Assembly: GCA_002408105.1 (NCBI GenBank)
Contig: DHQM01000221.1
Location: 6,790-16,804 of the forward strand
Direction of reading: 5' to 3'
Length of the DNA: 10,015 bases
Source of the DNA: Gammaproteobacteria bacterium UBA5338
GTDB taxonomy: Bacteria > Pseudomonadota > Gammaproteobacteria > Pseudomonadales > UBA5862
The position numbers and the translations under genes were made by a program. Positions 1-8,255 of the stretch are shown here, in pieces. The notes under the pieces are model-generated. The model was not told the DNA's origin, searched no databases, and worked only from the letters and a program-made list of their open reading frames with translations. The first letter of the stretch is position 1, and the number at the start of each line of letters is the position of its first letter.

Positions 1-213
1 TGGATGCACAACCACCCGCGCTTCGGACCTGCGCTGCAAGACTGGGCCCAGCGCCGGGCCATCTCACGGCGAACGAAACGGCGCGCAGCCCTGACACTGG
101 CGCTTAGCTGGTCTCTGTTGCTCTGGTTGGGAACCCCGGTTCTGGGGCTGACCGCATTCGCGGCACTGTTTGTCGCTGTCGCCAGCTACATCTGGACGCG
201 CCCGAGCGCCTGA
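1..213 (+). CDS. DUF454 (YbaN-like) inner-membrane protein, C-terminal part
   Basis: The reading frame is open at the left edge (first codon TGG), so this is the C-terminal 70 residues of a longer gene. The stretch HPRFGPALQDW followed by RRAISRRTKR matches the conserved cytoplasmic motif of DUF454/YbaN proteins, which are small inner-membrane proteins of about 120 residues with no firmly assigned function. After the motif come two hydrophobic segments (about window residues 29-45 and 49-65, TLALSWSLLLWLG and TAFAALFVAVASYIW) that fit the closing membrane pair of the family. The ATG at position 4 lies inside the motif and is not the start. The stop is TGA at 211-213. The next gene on this strand begins about 250 bases later, so the two are probably not one operon. 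Family membership is fairly secure; the role is unknown. Confidence 0.8.
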   Translation, partial: WMHNHPRFGPALQDWAQRRAISRRTKRRAALTLALSWSLLLWLGTPVLGLTAFAALFVAVASYIWTRPSA

Positions 214-233
214 GCCTTGTGCCATCCGCGCCG

Positions 234-247
234 CCGGGCTTTCCCGG
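234..247 (+). terminator. Hairpin after the DUF454 gene, possible weak terminator
   Basis: CCGGG (234-238) and CCCGG (243-247) can pair around a four-base CTTT loop, 20 bases after the DUF454 stop codon. A G-U pair (233/248) could extend the stem. The following bases (TTCAAGG) contain no uridine run, so this is at best a weak or Rho-assisted terminator. Its position just after a gene is the main argument for it. Confidence 0.3.
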
Positions 248-273
248 TTCAAGGACTTCACCTCGGCCTTGAA
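248..273. repeat. 7-bp perfect inverted repeat, 12-base spacer
   Basis: TTCAAGG (248-254) and CCTTGAA (267-273) are perfect reverse complements separated by 12 bases. The element directly abuts the preceding hairpin and lies about 190 bases upstream of the CTERM-protein start. It could be a regulator site, a second stem of a terminator, or chance. No known operator was recognised. Confidence 0.35.
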
Positions 274-343
274 ATCATTGTGGAGGCGATTCGAGAACCA
301 GTTCTTGCGTTGTCTACATGAAAGAGTTAGGGTCCCTGGCGTG

Positions 344-396
344 CTGACTCCAAGTGACCTGACACCAGCACGAGACCACGACCAACTGACCCCAAG
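344..396 (+). repeat. Pair of 11-bp direct repeats, CTGACYCCAAG
   Basis: CTGACTCCAAG (344-354) and CTGACCCCAAG (386-396) differ at one base and start 42 bases apart, about four helical turns, so they face the same side of the DNA. The first copy overlaps an imperfectly spaced inverted repeat, CGTGCTG (340-346) with CAGCACG (366-372). The pair lies 67-119 bases upstream of the CTERM-protein start. Possible readings are tandem binding sites for a regulator or a decayed transposon end with repeated transposase sites. Neither can be confirmed from this sequence alone. Confidence 0.35.
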
Positions 397-462
397 ATTG
401 TTCGCCGACTATCACTCATGGACGCCGGCAGCGGCGAGCCTGCACAGCACGGAGCGCAGCCC

Positions 463-2112
463 ATGCGGACCTCAGCCCGCCGCCACACCAACCGACATGC
501 AACCTATTCCCGCTGTGTTTTGGTCAGCACCGCTCTGTGCGGACTGCTCGCGGGTGCCCCCACAGCTGCCTCTGAGGCACTGACTCTGGCCGGCAGCCTA
601 CCGTTTCACGTCGACACTGGATCAACCTGGTGGGACGCTCCTCCGACATTCGAGTCCGTGCTTGCCGAGACATTGGTCGGTCCACAGTTGCCCGGATTGC
701 CAAGCATCGTTAGCGTGCCGGCGGTGGGAAAGTTTGGCGTCGGCGTCGACTTCGGACTGGGCATCAACCTCGGCCTCAACACCCGCGTTTCCGACTTCCA
801 CACCGGTTCCATTCGGGTGAACTACCCAATCGACTACGAACTCATCGTTCCTCAAAAGGTTCGTCCGGGGGAGTCCTTCACCATCAAGACGTCCTACGAG
901 CTTGGTGGTGGGGCCGGCTTCAACGCCCAGTCCCACGACGGGCGCATCGACCTCGGAGCGCGAACTGGCTTGGAGGCCCGCCTCGGGGTCGACGTGTGCT
1001 TTATCAGCTGTTTTCTGGACTCATCAGGCAACGGCAACCTAGTGGACGTGAGTGCACCATTTGGCACCCTGGACTTGATCACCAAGACACCCGGCAGCAC
1101 TGAAATCAATGTCATCGTCCCCGGCCACGGAAAGCCAACGATAGAGGGAAGCACCATTTCGCTGCCCGGCGCGATCGATCTGACCCGCCCGCTCGAATCG
1201 GCGATTGCCGCGGTAACCAACGTCAGTGGCGACCTTAGAACACCGAACCACGAAGTCGTCGGCGAGCTCCACGGCACCACGCTCAAAGGCGTCAGTACCG
1301 ATGTGTTCACCGACATCAATGTCGACATCGATGGCTTCACGCCACTCGGGAAAGTGCTCGGTAACACCGTGACAAGCGGCGCCTTTACCGCGGGTTACAA
1401 CATTCTCGACGCCAGCCTTGAGACCCAGTTGGTCAGCCGGCAGGAGCTGGCATTCGACGCAGTGCCCATGGTTCGCTTGGACCTCGGTCCACTCGGTGTG
1501 CACGAGGTGGTTTTGGGGGAGGACCTGGTGCTGACCATGCCGGATGGAGCCGGAAGCCTCGCCGTTGCCCCTGAATTCTTCCTTGACGACACCTTGTCGA
1601 ACCGCATTTCTCTGGCCGCTCTGCAACAGTATTTGATTACAGCGGGCCAGCTTGAACTGGATTTGCCAAGCTACACGACACCAACGATTCCTGCCGTGAT
1701 CGTCGACCCACCGGAGGTGTGTATTCCATTTACCAGCATCTGCACCGATCCCCCTCCCTTCACCTTAACCCCGGAAATCCCTGGGGTGACGGTATTCAGT
1801 GGGGTCAACTTCAGCGGAACTGCCTACGAAACAGCGTTTGCAGACGAAATATTCTTATCGCTGCCAGGGGGACTCGGGAGCTTGAATCTGGAAACCTGCG
1901 AGTTGACGCCAGAAGCCTGCGATCTACTGCCACTGCTGGCGGGATCAGTCGCTTCCCAGCTATTTGAATCAGCAGGCAGCCTCGACTTCGCACAGGTGCG
2001 TGGCCAACCCTTTGCCATCACAGCCGTACCCATTCCCGCAGCCGGTCCATTGATGGCGGCTGCCCTTGGCTGGCTCGGGTGGTCTGCACGCCGGCGCTCA
2101 AGCAGGTGTTGA
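463..2112 (+). CDS. Exported protein of unknown function with VPxPA-CTERM sorting signal
   Basis: This encodes 549 residues. I chose ATG 463 over the in-frame ATG 418 because GGAG at 451-454 sits eight bases upstream and the product then begins with a normal signal peptide: a basic N-terminus with several Arg and His, a hydrophobic core at about 18-31, and likely cleavage after Ala36 (PTAA/SE). The C-terminus has the three-part sorting signal of the PEP-CTERM class in its VPLPA variant: VPIPA at 522-526, a hydrophobic helix at about 529-540, and an Arg cluster (ARRR, 542-545), then SSRC. In known systems an exosortase processes such tails at the inner membrane and the protein goes to the surface or extracellular matrix; no exosortase is present here. 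The mature part looks beta-rich and Gly/Thr/Asp-rich, without a domain I recognise. Cysteines fall in close pairs (179/183, 420/427, 479/486), suggesting disulphides; a Pro-rich stretch lies at about 400-440. Export and anchoring are well supported; function is unknown. It faces the efflux operon tail to tail. Confidence 0.85.
   Translation: MRTSARRHTNRHATYSRCVLVSTALCGLLAGAPTAASEALTLAGSLPFHVDTGSTWWDAPPTFESVLAETLVGPQLPGLPSIVSVPAVGKFGVGVDFGLGINLGLNTRVSDFHTGSIRVNYPIDYELIVPQKVRPGESFTIKTSYELGGGAGFNAQSHDGRIDLGARTGLEARLGVDVCFISCFLDSSGNGNLVDVSAPFGTLDLITKTPGSTEINVIVPGHGKPTIEGSTISLPGAIDLTRPLESAIAAVTNVSGDLRTPNHEVVGELHGTTLKGVSTDVFTDINVDIDGFTPLGKVLGNTVTSGAFTAGYNILDASLETQLVSRQELAFDAVPMVRLDLGPLGVHEVVLGEDLVLTMPDGAGSLAVAPEFFLDDTLSNRISLAALQQYLITAGQLELDLPSYTTPTIPAVIVDPPEVCIPFTSICTDPPPFTLTPEIPGVTVFSGVNFSGTAYETAFADEIFLSLPGGLGSLNLETCELTPEACDLLPLLAGSVASQLFESAGSLDFAQVRGQPFAITAVPIPAAGPLMAAALGWLGWSARRRSSRC
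2026..2109 (+). other. VPIPA-CTERM sorting signal within the exported protein
   Basis: This segment encodes the last 28 residues: VPIPAAGPL, a short hydrophobic helix with two Trp, the basic cluster ARRRSSR and a terminal Cys. The order of motif, helix and Arg cluster, all at the extreme C-terminus, is what defines exosortase substrates. The Ile in VPIPA is a conservative departure from the more common VPLPA or VPVPA. Confidence 0.8.
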
Positions 2113-2215
2113 CCTCACTGGGCCCAGAGTCCATCACCCATTACTCCAGCCAGCGGCGATCGGTCTGGCGCCATCCGGCCTGCCGCCGCCCCGCGATGCA
2201 CGCCGCGCCCACCCA

Positions 2216-3694
2216 TTAGGGCGTCGCAGCGTCGCCCGGGGATTGTCCTTCGGCAAGCACAGCGCCGTCGGCCTGCGCCTCCTTCCTGTGCCAGCCGCCT
2301 CCCAAGGTCTTGAACAGGTCCACCGTAGCGGCCAGAAGGCGCTGTTCGGTGGTGACCCGCGCCAGGGCGACATCGAACAGCGTGCGCTCGGAATCCAGCA
2401 CCTCCAGGTAACTGGAATAGCCCGCCGTATAGCGCGCGTTGGCCAAGCGCACGGTCTCACGCAGCGCTGCAAGCTGTGCATCCTGGGCCGCTAGCTGCTG
2501 GGCGCTGTAGTGACGGGCACTGAGGGCATCGGCCACTTCTTGAAAGGCCAAGCGCACCACCTGCTGGTAGCGCACCTCGGCCTGCCTGCGCCGGGCCTCG
2601 GACGCTGCGACCTGCTGATTGGAACGCCCAAAGTCGAAGATCGGCGCATCGGCGCCCGCGCCAATCTGCCAGGTGCGCGCCGACCCGCTCAACCAGTCTT
2701 CCAGGCTGGCGCTCTGCAGCCCCAGTAGACCGGTGAGGGAGATCCGCGGAAGACGCGCCGCTCGAGCGACCCCAATGTCGCTGTTGGCCGCCAGCAGCTG
2801 CAGGTGCGCGGCCTGAATATCCGGCCGCCGCTCCAGCAAATCGGACGGCAACCCCATGGGCACTTCGGGGCGCGCGCGTGTCAGGTTTTGCAGCATCTCG
2901 CGGGAAGGAACAGCGGTCTCTCCCGCCTTCACCACGCCAGCAGGATCACGACCGACCAGGACGGCGAGCGCACGGCGTTCTCGACCCAAGCGTTCTGCGA
3001 TAACCGGCACCTGCGCCCTGGCAGCAGCCAGTTCCGCTTCTGCCTGGCGCAAGGCGAGTTCCGCGATGGCGCCGTTGCGCCACTGGGCGGCACGCAATTG
3101 CAAAGCCTCAGTGCGGCTGCCCACGGTGGCCTCGGCAATTTCGAGTTGCTGGGACAACGCCCTGACACTGAAGTACAGCGAAGCGGTATCCGCTGCCACC
3201 GCCAAATGCACTGCGTCGCGCGCGGCTGCCGTGGAGAAGAACCGCGCCCGGGCGGCATCATTGGCGGCGGAGAGCCGGCCCCAGAGGTCGAGTTCATAGT
3301 CGAGAACCGCGGCCAGACTGAACTGATTGACCGTTTGCCCTGGCGCACTTGCAGCCTGATCGCTGATGCCTTGCCGCGTCGCCGAGACCTGGCCATCGAG
3401 CCTTGGCAACTGGTTCGAGCGCGCAATGCCAAGCAGCGCTCGGGCTTCTTCCAGCCGCGCCACCGCCAATTGCAGATCCAGGTTATAGAGGAGCGCCTCC
3501 TCGACCAGCACATCCAGCCGGGGGTCTGCAAACCCACGCCACCAGTCGAGGTCCAGCGCCACATCGCTCACTGCCATCTGCGTGTACCCCGCCCGCCAGT
3601 CGGTGGGGAGCGGATCTTGCGGAGGCTGGTAGTTCGGAGTGAGCGAACAGCCCGATAAGCCGAACGCCATCGCCACACAGACGCCCTTACGCAT
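2216..3694 (-). CDS. RND efflux outer-membrane channel lipoprotein, NodT/OprM family
   Basis: This encodes the outer-membrane exit duct of a tripartite pump, 492 residues, a normal OprM-family length. I chose ATG 3694, which has a GGGAGAGG ribosome site just upstream and gives a short lipoprotein signal with lipobox LSGC (Cys16). Longer in-frame starts (up to 3814) would destroy that signal. Family marks in order: [18 protein letters not shown] (51-68), LPRLDG (96-101), YELDLWGRL (133-141), the interdomain repeat starting [15 protein letters not shown] (282-296), [13 protein letters not shown] (313-325), the second-half sheet [13 protein letters not shown] (345-357), and [19 protein letters not shown] (422-440). 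The paired halves match the TolC-fold internal duplication: two beta-strand pairs plus long coiled-coil helices. The start overlaps the permease stop by eight bases, implying translational coupling. Family assignment is very secure; substrate cannot be read from this subunit. Confidence 0.96.
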   Translation of the reverse strand: MRKGVCVAMAFGLSGCSLTPNYQPPQDPLPTDWRAGYTQMAVSDVALDLDWWRGFADPRLDVLVEEALLYNLDLQLAVARLEEARALLGIARSNQLPRLDGQVSATRQGISDQAASAPGQTVNQFSLAAVLDYELDLWGRLSAANDAARARFFSTAAARDAVHLAVAADTASLYFSVRALSQQLEIAEATVGSRTEALQLRAAQWRNGAIAELALRQAEAELAAARAQVPVIAERLGRERRALAVLVGRDPAGVVKAGETAVPSREMLQNLTRARPEVPMGLPSDLLERRPDIQAAHLQLLAANSDIGVARAARLPRISLTGLLGLQSASLEDWLSGSARTWQIGAGADAPIFDFGRSNQQVAASEARRRQAEVRYQQVVRLAFQEVADALSARHYSAQQLAAQDAQLAALRETVRLANARYTAGYSSYLEVLDSERTLFDVALARVTTEQRLLAATVDLFKTLGGGWHRKEAQADGAVLAEGQSPGDAATP

Positions 3695-6600
3695 CGGCCT
3701 CTCCCATGCGACCCTTCTCCGCTTGCGGAGCATCAGCGCCACCAAGGCGCATGATGAGCACGAAGAACAACGGAACGAACAGGACCGCCAGAAAGGTCGC
3801 CGCCAGCATGCCACCGATCACACCGGTTCCGATCGCATGACGCGCCGCCGAACCCGCGCCGGAACTCAGGGCCAGGGGCACAACGCCCAGGATGAACGCG
3901 AGCGATGTCATCACAATGGGCCGAAACCGCTGTCGGGTTGCTTCGCGCGCCGCTTCGATCAAGCTGGTGCCGCCACGGCGGTGCAACATCGCAAATTCCA
4001 CGATCAAGATGGCATTTTTCGCCGAGAGCCCGATCAAGGTGACCAGGCCGATCTGAAAGTAGAGGTCATTGGAAAGGCCACGCATCCAGGTGGCAAGAAT
4101 GGCCCCGAACAGCGCGAACGGCACTGCCGTGATCACGGCGAGCGGCAGGCTCCAGCGCTCGTACTGGGCGGCTAGGATCAAGAAAACCATCAGGATGCCG
4201 AACCCGAAGGCCAAGGCGCCGGATCCACTGGCAGCTTTTTCCTGGTACGCAGAACCCACCCAGCCAAGAGAGTAGGCGCCGCCGAGAGTCCGTTCGGCCT
4301 CCTCCTCAAGCGCCGCCAGCGCCTGACCGGAACTGTAACCCGGAGCGGGCTCGCCCATGATCTTGGCCGCCGGGAAGACGTTGAAGCGCTCCATCAGGTC
4401 GGCCCCCACCACCCGCTCCGCCAACACCAGCTCATCCAGGGGCACCAAGGTTCCACTGGACGAGCGCACGTGCACATGGCGCAGGTCGTCCGGGGAGCGC
4501 CGAAACTCATCTTCGGACTGCAGGCTGACTCGGTAGTTGCGCCCGAACAGCGTGAAGTCGTTCACGTAGTAGCTGCCGAAGGTGGCCTGCATCGCCTCAA
4601 ACACCTGGTTGATGGGGATCCCTAAGGTACTGGCCTTGTGGCGGTCCAGGTGGATGCGGTACTGCGGGGTGTCGGTTGAGAACGTGGTGCGCAATTCGCC
4701 AAGTTCCGGCCGCGCCGCGGCCGCATCCAGAAGACGCTGGGTGGCGGCAACCAGTTCGGCGCCACTCTCGCCCGAACGGCTCTGAACGTACCCCTGAAAC
4801 CCACCGGTTGGGCTGATGCCGTTGATCGGCGGCGGATTGAATGCGAAAACCTGGGCCTCACGCAGGTCGTCACCAAGCGCCCGCAGGTCATTCACCAGAA
4901 CCCGCGCATCCTGTCCAGGCTCCGGCCGGTCGTCCCATGGAGTCAGAGTCACGAAAGAAACCCCGGCGTTGCTCGCAAGCGAGCTCCCGAGTACGTCGAA
5001 CCCGGCAAAGGAGACCACCCAATCGACATCTTCATGGTCCATCAGGCGTTGGGTGATGCGGTCGGTCACCTGTTCGGTGCGGCTCAGCGAGGCGGCCTCC
5101 GGCAGTTCATAGGTCACCAGCACATAGCCCTGATCTTCGTTGGGCAAGAGTCCCGCGGGCACCTGTTGGAACAGCAGGTAAGTGATGCCGCCCAGCCCTG
5201 CGAATAAGAGCAAAGCCACTGCCAACCGGGTGTTCAACCAGGTCACTGCCCCCACATAACCTTCGGTCAGCCCGCGAAAGCCCCGGTTGAAGCGCTGAAA
5301 GAACTTGCCAGGCGGGCGGTGGTTGGGCTTGAGCAAGGTGGCACAAAGAGCCGGCGTCAGGGTGAGCGCGACGATTCCAGAAATCACCACTGACACGACG
5401 ATCGTGATGGCAAACTGGCGGTACATCTCTCCCGTCAGACCACCAAGAAAGGCCACCGGGATGAACACCGCCGAGAGCACCAGGACGATGGCGATAATTG
5501 GTCCCGTGACCTCCTCCATGGCTAACAACGCCGCCTCTTTCGGGGTCTTGTTGTGCTCAGTCATGATGCGCTCTACGTTCTCGATCACAATGATGGCGTC
5601 GTCCACCACGATCCCGATCGCAAGAATCAGACCGAACAGGGTGAGCAGGTTGATGGAAAAGCCGAGCAGGTACATGCCGGCAAATGCACCGATGATCGAC
5701 ACCGGCACCGCAAGCAAAGGAATCAGGGTGGCCCGGGCATTCTGTAGGAACAGGAACACCACCAGCACCACGAGGATGATCGCCTCGATGAAGGTGGCGA
5801 TCACCTCATCAATGGAGACCCGCACAAAGGTCGTGGTATCGAAGGGAATGGTGTACTCCATGCCCTCCGGGAACCTTGGGGCCAACTCCTCCATGGCCTT
5901 GAAGACCGCATCGGCGGTGTTCAAGGCGTTGGCGCCCGGTTGCAGGTAGATGGCTATGGGCACTGTGGGGCGCCCTTGGTAGCTCGCCTGAAAGTTGTAG
6001 TTCCAAGCCCCAAGCTCCACCCGCGCGACGTCCTGCAAACGCAGCGCTGCGCCATCCGGGTTGGTGCGCAGAATGATCTGTTCAAACTCCTCGGGCGTTA
6101 CCAAACGGCCCTGGGTGGTCGCGCTATAGGTGAACGCATGCACTTCACCTGTGGGCGGCTGACCGAAACGCCCCGCGGCGAACTGAGAATTCTGCTCCCG
6201 AATGGCCGCAGCAACCTGCGTTGGGGTCAGGTCATACTGCGCCAACTGATCCGGACGCAGCCAGATGCGCATGGAGTAGTCCTTGGCACCAAATAGGGAA
6301 GCATCACCCACACCGGGTATGCGCTTGAGCTCATCGATGACGTTCAGCAAGGCGTAGTTGCTGATGTAGACCGAGTCGTAGCGGCCATCTTCGGAAAACA
6401 GGGCCACCAGCTCCAAAATGTTGCTGGAGCGCTTCTGCACCCGAACTCCCTGCCGACGCACCTCTTCGGGCAACCGCGATTCCGCGGCCTTCACTCGATT
6501 GTTCACATCGATGGTGGCTTGGTCCGGGTCGGTGCCGATCTCGAAGCTGACGATGACGCGGACCGTGCCACTGGACGAGCTCACGGAGTTGACGTAAATC

Positions 6601-6827
6601 ATCCCGTCCACCCCGTTGATTTCCTGTTCCAGGGGCGCCGCGACAGACTCAGCCAGGACCTCTGCACTCGCCCCAGGATAGGTTGCAGTGACCACGACTT
6701 GGGGCGGGACGATCTGGGGGTACTGCTCGACTGGAAGTCCGCCGAGTGCCATGGTTCCAGCCAGCACGATGACGATGGAGACGACCGCGGCGAAGACCGG
6801 GCGGCGAATAAAAAAGGCCGAGATCAT
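3687..6827 (-). CDS. RND multidrug efflux permease, HAE1 (AcrB/MexB/MexF) family
   Basis: This encodes the 1046-residue inner-membrane proton/drug antiporter, full length for the family. The N-terminus [13 protein letters not shown] is typical, and GGAAG lies seven bases before ATG 6827. The proton-relay residues are present: Asp409-Asp410 in TM4 ([16 protein letters not shown]), Lys937 in TM10 ([13 protein letters not shown]), and Arg967 and Thr974 in TM11 ([12 protein letters not shown]), corresponding to AcrB D407, D408, K940, R971 and T978. The large periplasmic loops hold the porter domain (about 40-330 and 560-865). The drug-pocket segment [20 protein letters not shown] (662-681) resembles MexF/OqxB-like pumps more than AcrB, and the switch-loop area (608-625, AGFDVLGSS) lacks the second Phe pattern of AcrB, so substrate range should not be copied from AcrB. 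It is the middle gene of the operon; its start overlaps the adaptor stop in ATGA. Intact and very secure as an RND pump; exact substrates are inferred only as amphiphilic drugs or solvents. Confidence 0.97.
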   Translation of the reverse strand: MISAFFIRRPVFAAVVSIVIVLAGTMALGGLPVEQYPQIVPPQVVVTATYPGASAEVLAESVAAPLEQEINGVDGMIYVNSVSSSSGTVRVIVSFEIGTDPDQATIDVNNRVKAAESRLPEEVRRQGVRVQKRSSNILELVALFSEDGRYDSVYISNYALLNVIDELKRIPGVGDASLFGAKDYSMRIWLRPDQLAQYDLTPTQVAAAIREQNSQFAAGRFGQPPTGEVHAFTYSATTQGRLVTPEEFEQIILRTNPDGAALRLQDVARVELGAWNYNFQASYQGRPTVPIAIYLQPGANALNTADAVFKAMEELAPRFPEGMEYTIPFDTTTFVRVSIDEVIATFIEAIILVVLVVFLFLQNARATLIPLLAVPVSIIGAFAGMYLLGFSINLLTLFGLILAIGIVVDDAIIVIENVERIMTEHNKTPKEAALLAMEEVTGPIIAIVLVLSAVFIPVAFLGGLTGEMYRQFAITIVVSVVISGIVALTLTPALCATLLKPNHRPPGKFFQRFNRGFRGLTEGYVGAVTWLNTRLAVALLLFAGLGGITYLLFQQVPAGLLPNEDQGYVLVTYELPEAASLSRTEQVTDRITQRLMDHEDVDWVVSFAGFDVLGSSLASNAGVSFVTLTPWDDRPEPGQDARVLVNDLRALGDDLREAQVFAFNPPPINGISPTGGFQGYVQSRSGESGAELVAATQRLLDAAAARPELGELRTTFSTDTPQYRIHLDRHKASTLGIPINQVFEAMQATFGSYYVNDFTLFGRNYRVSLQSEDEFRRSPDDLRHVHVRSSSGTLVPLDELVLAERVVGADLMERFNVFPAAKIMGEPAPGYSSGQALAALEEEAERTLGGAYSLGWVGSAYQEKAASGSGALAFGFGILMVFLILAAQYERWSLPLAVITAVPFALFGAILATWMRGLSNDLYFQIGLVTLIGLSAKNAILIVEFAMLHRRGGTSLIEAAREATRQRFRPIVMTSLAFILGVVPLALSSGAGSAARHAIGTGVIGGMLAATFLAVLFVPLFFVLIMRLGGADAPQAEKGRMGEADA

Positions 6828-8014
6828 GCGCCTGCTTCCGCAACGTTCAGCGCGGCCATGTCCTCGGACTCGGCGACTTCAACGGCCATGCCAGGCTGCA
6901 GCTTCACCACGCCCTCGACAACAACCTCGTCGCCAGTCTTGAGGCCAGCGTCGATCAACCAGCCGGATTCGGTCACCGGCCCGGGCGTCACCCTGCGCTT
7001 GCTCGCTTGCCCACCCTGAACGACAAACAGATAGGTTCCATCGGCGTCCTGCATCACTGCAGTCTCGGGCACCACAAAGGCCCCTTCACGCACCAGGCCA
7101 TGCACACGCAAGCGCACAAACTGGCCCGGTAAGAGCTCAGCGTCCGGGTTGGGGAAGATCGCCCGCGCTCGGATGGTGCCTGTGTCCATGTCCACATGGC
7201 TGTCGGTAAAACTGACCACCCCTGTGGCACCGTAGCGCTCCCCCCCGTAGTAAAGGTCCGCGCTCAGGGATTCCTTCTCGGAGAACCGCAGGGCACCACT
7301 TGCCAAGAGCTTGCGCTGGCGGGCCAATTCAGTGGACGGAATCGCGAAATTCACATAGATCGGATCGAGTTGGGTGATGCTCGTGAGCAGACTTTCGCTG
7401 GGCCCTGTGCCGATCAGGCTCCCCTCCGAGCGCACCTCGCGGCTGGTGATCCCGCTGATCGGCGCTCGCACCGAGGTGTAGCCGAGGTCAATGTGGGCAG
7501 CGTTCAACTCTGCCTCGGCAGTCGCCAACTGGGCCTTGGCCAACTCCCAGGCAGACAGGGCATCGTCACGCTCCCGCTGGCTGATGGCGTTGTCGGCAAA
7601 CAAGGCCCGCGTGCGCTCCCAGTCGCGCGTGGTGCCACGCAGGTTGGCCCTGGCTTCTTCGACCCGCGCTTCGGCGCGATTCAGAGCAACCGCAAACGGC
7701 TGAGGATCAATGTGAAACAGCACATCGCCTGCGTCGACGCGCTCACCCTCTACGTAGGTCCGCTCGAGCAAAATGCCACTTACCCGCGCACGCACTTCGA
7801 CTTCACGCACACCCGCGGTGCGCCCGGCGTACTCGTCAACCATCGGAACTGTAGCGGGCATCACCTTGATGGTGGTGACCGAAACGGGGCCCTGCAGGTG
7901 CCCCTGCTGCATCTGCGGGTCTTTCGGCCCGGCACAGCCAGCCAGCCATGCTGCGATGAAAATCAACCACCAGCGCCCGCGAGACAACGCGGGCTGAACG
8001 TCAAGGAACTTCAT
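6824..8014 (-). CDS. RND efflux periplasmic adaptor lipoprotein (membrane fusion protein, AcrA/MexA family)
   Basis: This encodes the 396-residue adaptor linking permease and outer-membrane channel. I chose ATG 8014, preceded by AGGAG with a six-base spacer. It gives a basic N-terminus, a hydrophobic run and lipobox LAGC (Cys27); the longer frame to 8110 would bury this signal and lacks support. Domains: first half of the lipoyl-like domain (about 60-105, [20 protein letters not shown] and [12 protein letters not shown]), alpha-hairpin (about 106-177, heptad-like, with [12 protein letters not shown]), second lipoyl half (178-212, [11 protein letters not shown]), beta-barrel (about 215-300, [11 protein letters not shown], ending [11 protein letters not shown]), and membrane-proximal domain (about 305-380, [38 protein letters not shown]). 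It is the first gene of the leftward operon and shares ATGA with the permease. The palindromic operator lies 105-122 bases upstream of this start, consistent with repression by the divergent TetR protein. Confidence 0.96.
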   Translation of the reverse strand: MKFLDVQPALSRGRWWLIFIAAWLAGCAGPKDPQMQQGHLQGPVSVTTIKVMPATVPMVDEYAGRTAGVREVEVRARVSGILLERTYVEGERVDAGDVLFHIDPQPFAVALNRAEARVEEARANLRGTTRDWERTRALFADNAISQRERDDALSAWELAKAQLATAEAELNAAHIDLGYTSVRAPISGITSREVRSEGSLIGTGPSESLLTSITQLDPIYVNFAIPSTELARQRKLLASGALRFSEKESLSADLYYGGERYGATGVVSFTDSHVDMDTGTIRARAIFPNPDAELLPGQFVRLRVHGLVREGAFVVPETAVMQDADGTYLFVVQGGQASKRRVTPGPVTESGWLIDAGLKTGDEVVVEGVVKLQPGMAVEVAESEDMAALNVAEAGA

Positions 8015-8019
8015 GGACG

Positions 8020-8024
8020 CTCCT
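8020..8024 (-). promoter_or_regulatory. Ribosome binding site that fixes the adaptor start
   Basis: Read on the minus strand this is AGGAG, six bases before ATG 8014. It supports the lipoprotein start over the longer open frame that begins at 8110, whose start lies beyond the operator side of the intergenic region. Confidence 0.7.
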
Positions 8025-8118
8025 GAAGAACAACGAGGAAAAGAGGAGGGGGGATCCTGCCGGCGCCGAACCGATGCGGGGTGAACCAGCTGCCTGACAA
8101 CCAGCGGCACAAATTAAC

Positions 8119-8136
8119 ATACATTCATGAATGTAT
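8119..8136. promoter_or_regulatory. Perfect 18-bp palindrome, probable AcrR-type operator
   Basis: ATACATTCATGAATGTAT is identical to its reverse complement. With the preceding AAC it resembles the enterobacterial acrAB operator recognised by AcrR, whose half-site is ACATACATT facing AATGTATG. It is the only long palindrome in the divergent gap and is AT-rich against a GC-rich background. The neighbouring regulator is AcrR-like over its whole length. I infer that the repressor binds here to shut down both the pump operon and its own gene. Confidence 0.85.
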
Positions 8137-8255
8137 ACCAGTAGAGTCCGCTCGGGGGATCCTGCATACTGCGCGCCAAAGCCCCAAGGCCCGGTGGCCA
8201 GTGGTCAGCACATTAATAACACGGCCGCATGACAACAGCTTGACCACACTATCCA

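Larger units (their letters stand above)
8015..8255. promoter_or_regulatory. Divergent regulatory region between efflux operon and its repressor
   Basis: This 241-bp gap separates the adaptor start from the repressor start. It must hold the outward promoters for both units. The clear element is the 18-bp palindrome at 8119-8136. A CTGACA hexamer at 8094-8099 could be a -35 box for the rightward gene, but no convincing -10 box sits at standard spacing in either direction, so I do not call promoters. A 12-bp direct repeat (8049-8060 and 8154-8165) flanks the palindrome. Confidence 0.7.

Noticed and set aside
418..462. Upstream ATG at 418 as start of the CTERM protein
   Set aside because: It adds a 15-residue polar extension before the signal peptide and has no ribosome site, while ATG 463 has a GGAG at good spacing.
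170..583. 137-codon open frame on the plus strand
   Set aside because: It overlaps both the end of the DUF454 gene and the signal peptide of the CTERM gene in another frame, with no ribosome site or recognisable domain.
1039..1626. Open frames on the minus strand within the CTERM gene (also 894-1367)
   Set aside because: The opposite frame encodes a continuous exported protein with signal peptide and sorting tail; the antisense products show no motif.
2113..2215. Possible bidirectional terminator between the convergent CTERM and channel genes
   Set aside because: The palindrome CTGGGCCCAG (2118-2127) has no loop, and the 5-bp GCCAG/CTGGC pair (2149-2169) has an 11-base loop; neither has a T-run, so I do not call a terminator.
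2804..3658. Long open frame on the plus strand (284 codons)
   Set aside because: It lies wholly opposite the well-supported outer-membrane channel gene, its product has no recognisable motif or membrane/signal pattern, and GC-rich coding DNA commonly leaves such antisense frames open.
5305..5949. Open frame on the plus strand (214 codons)
   Set aside because: It is antisense to the conserved transmembrane region of the permease; the Met/Thr/Ser-rich product is a shadow of hydrophobic codons.
7196..8026. Long open frame on the plus strand (276 codons)
   Set aside because: It is antisense to the adaptor gene, with a low-complexity product and no family match; treated as a shadow.
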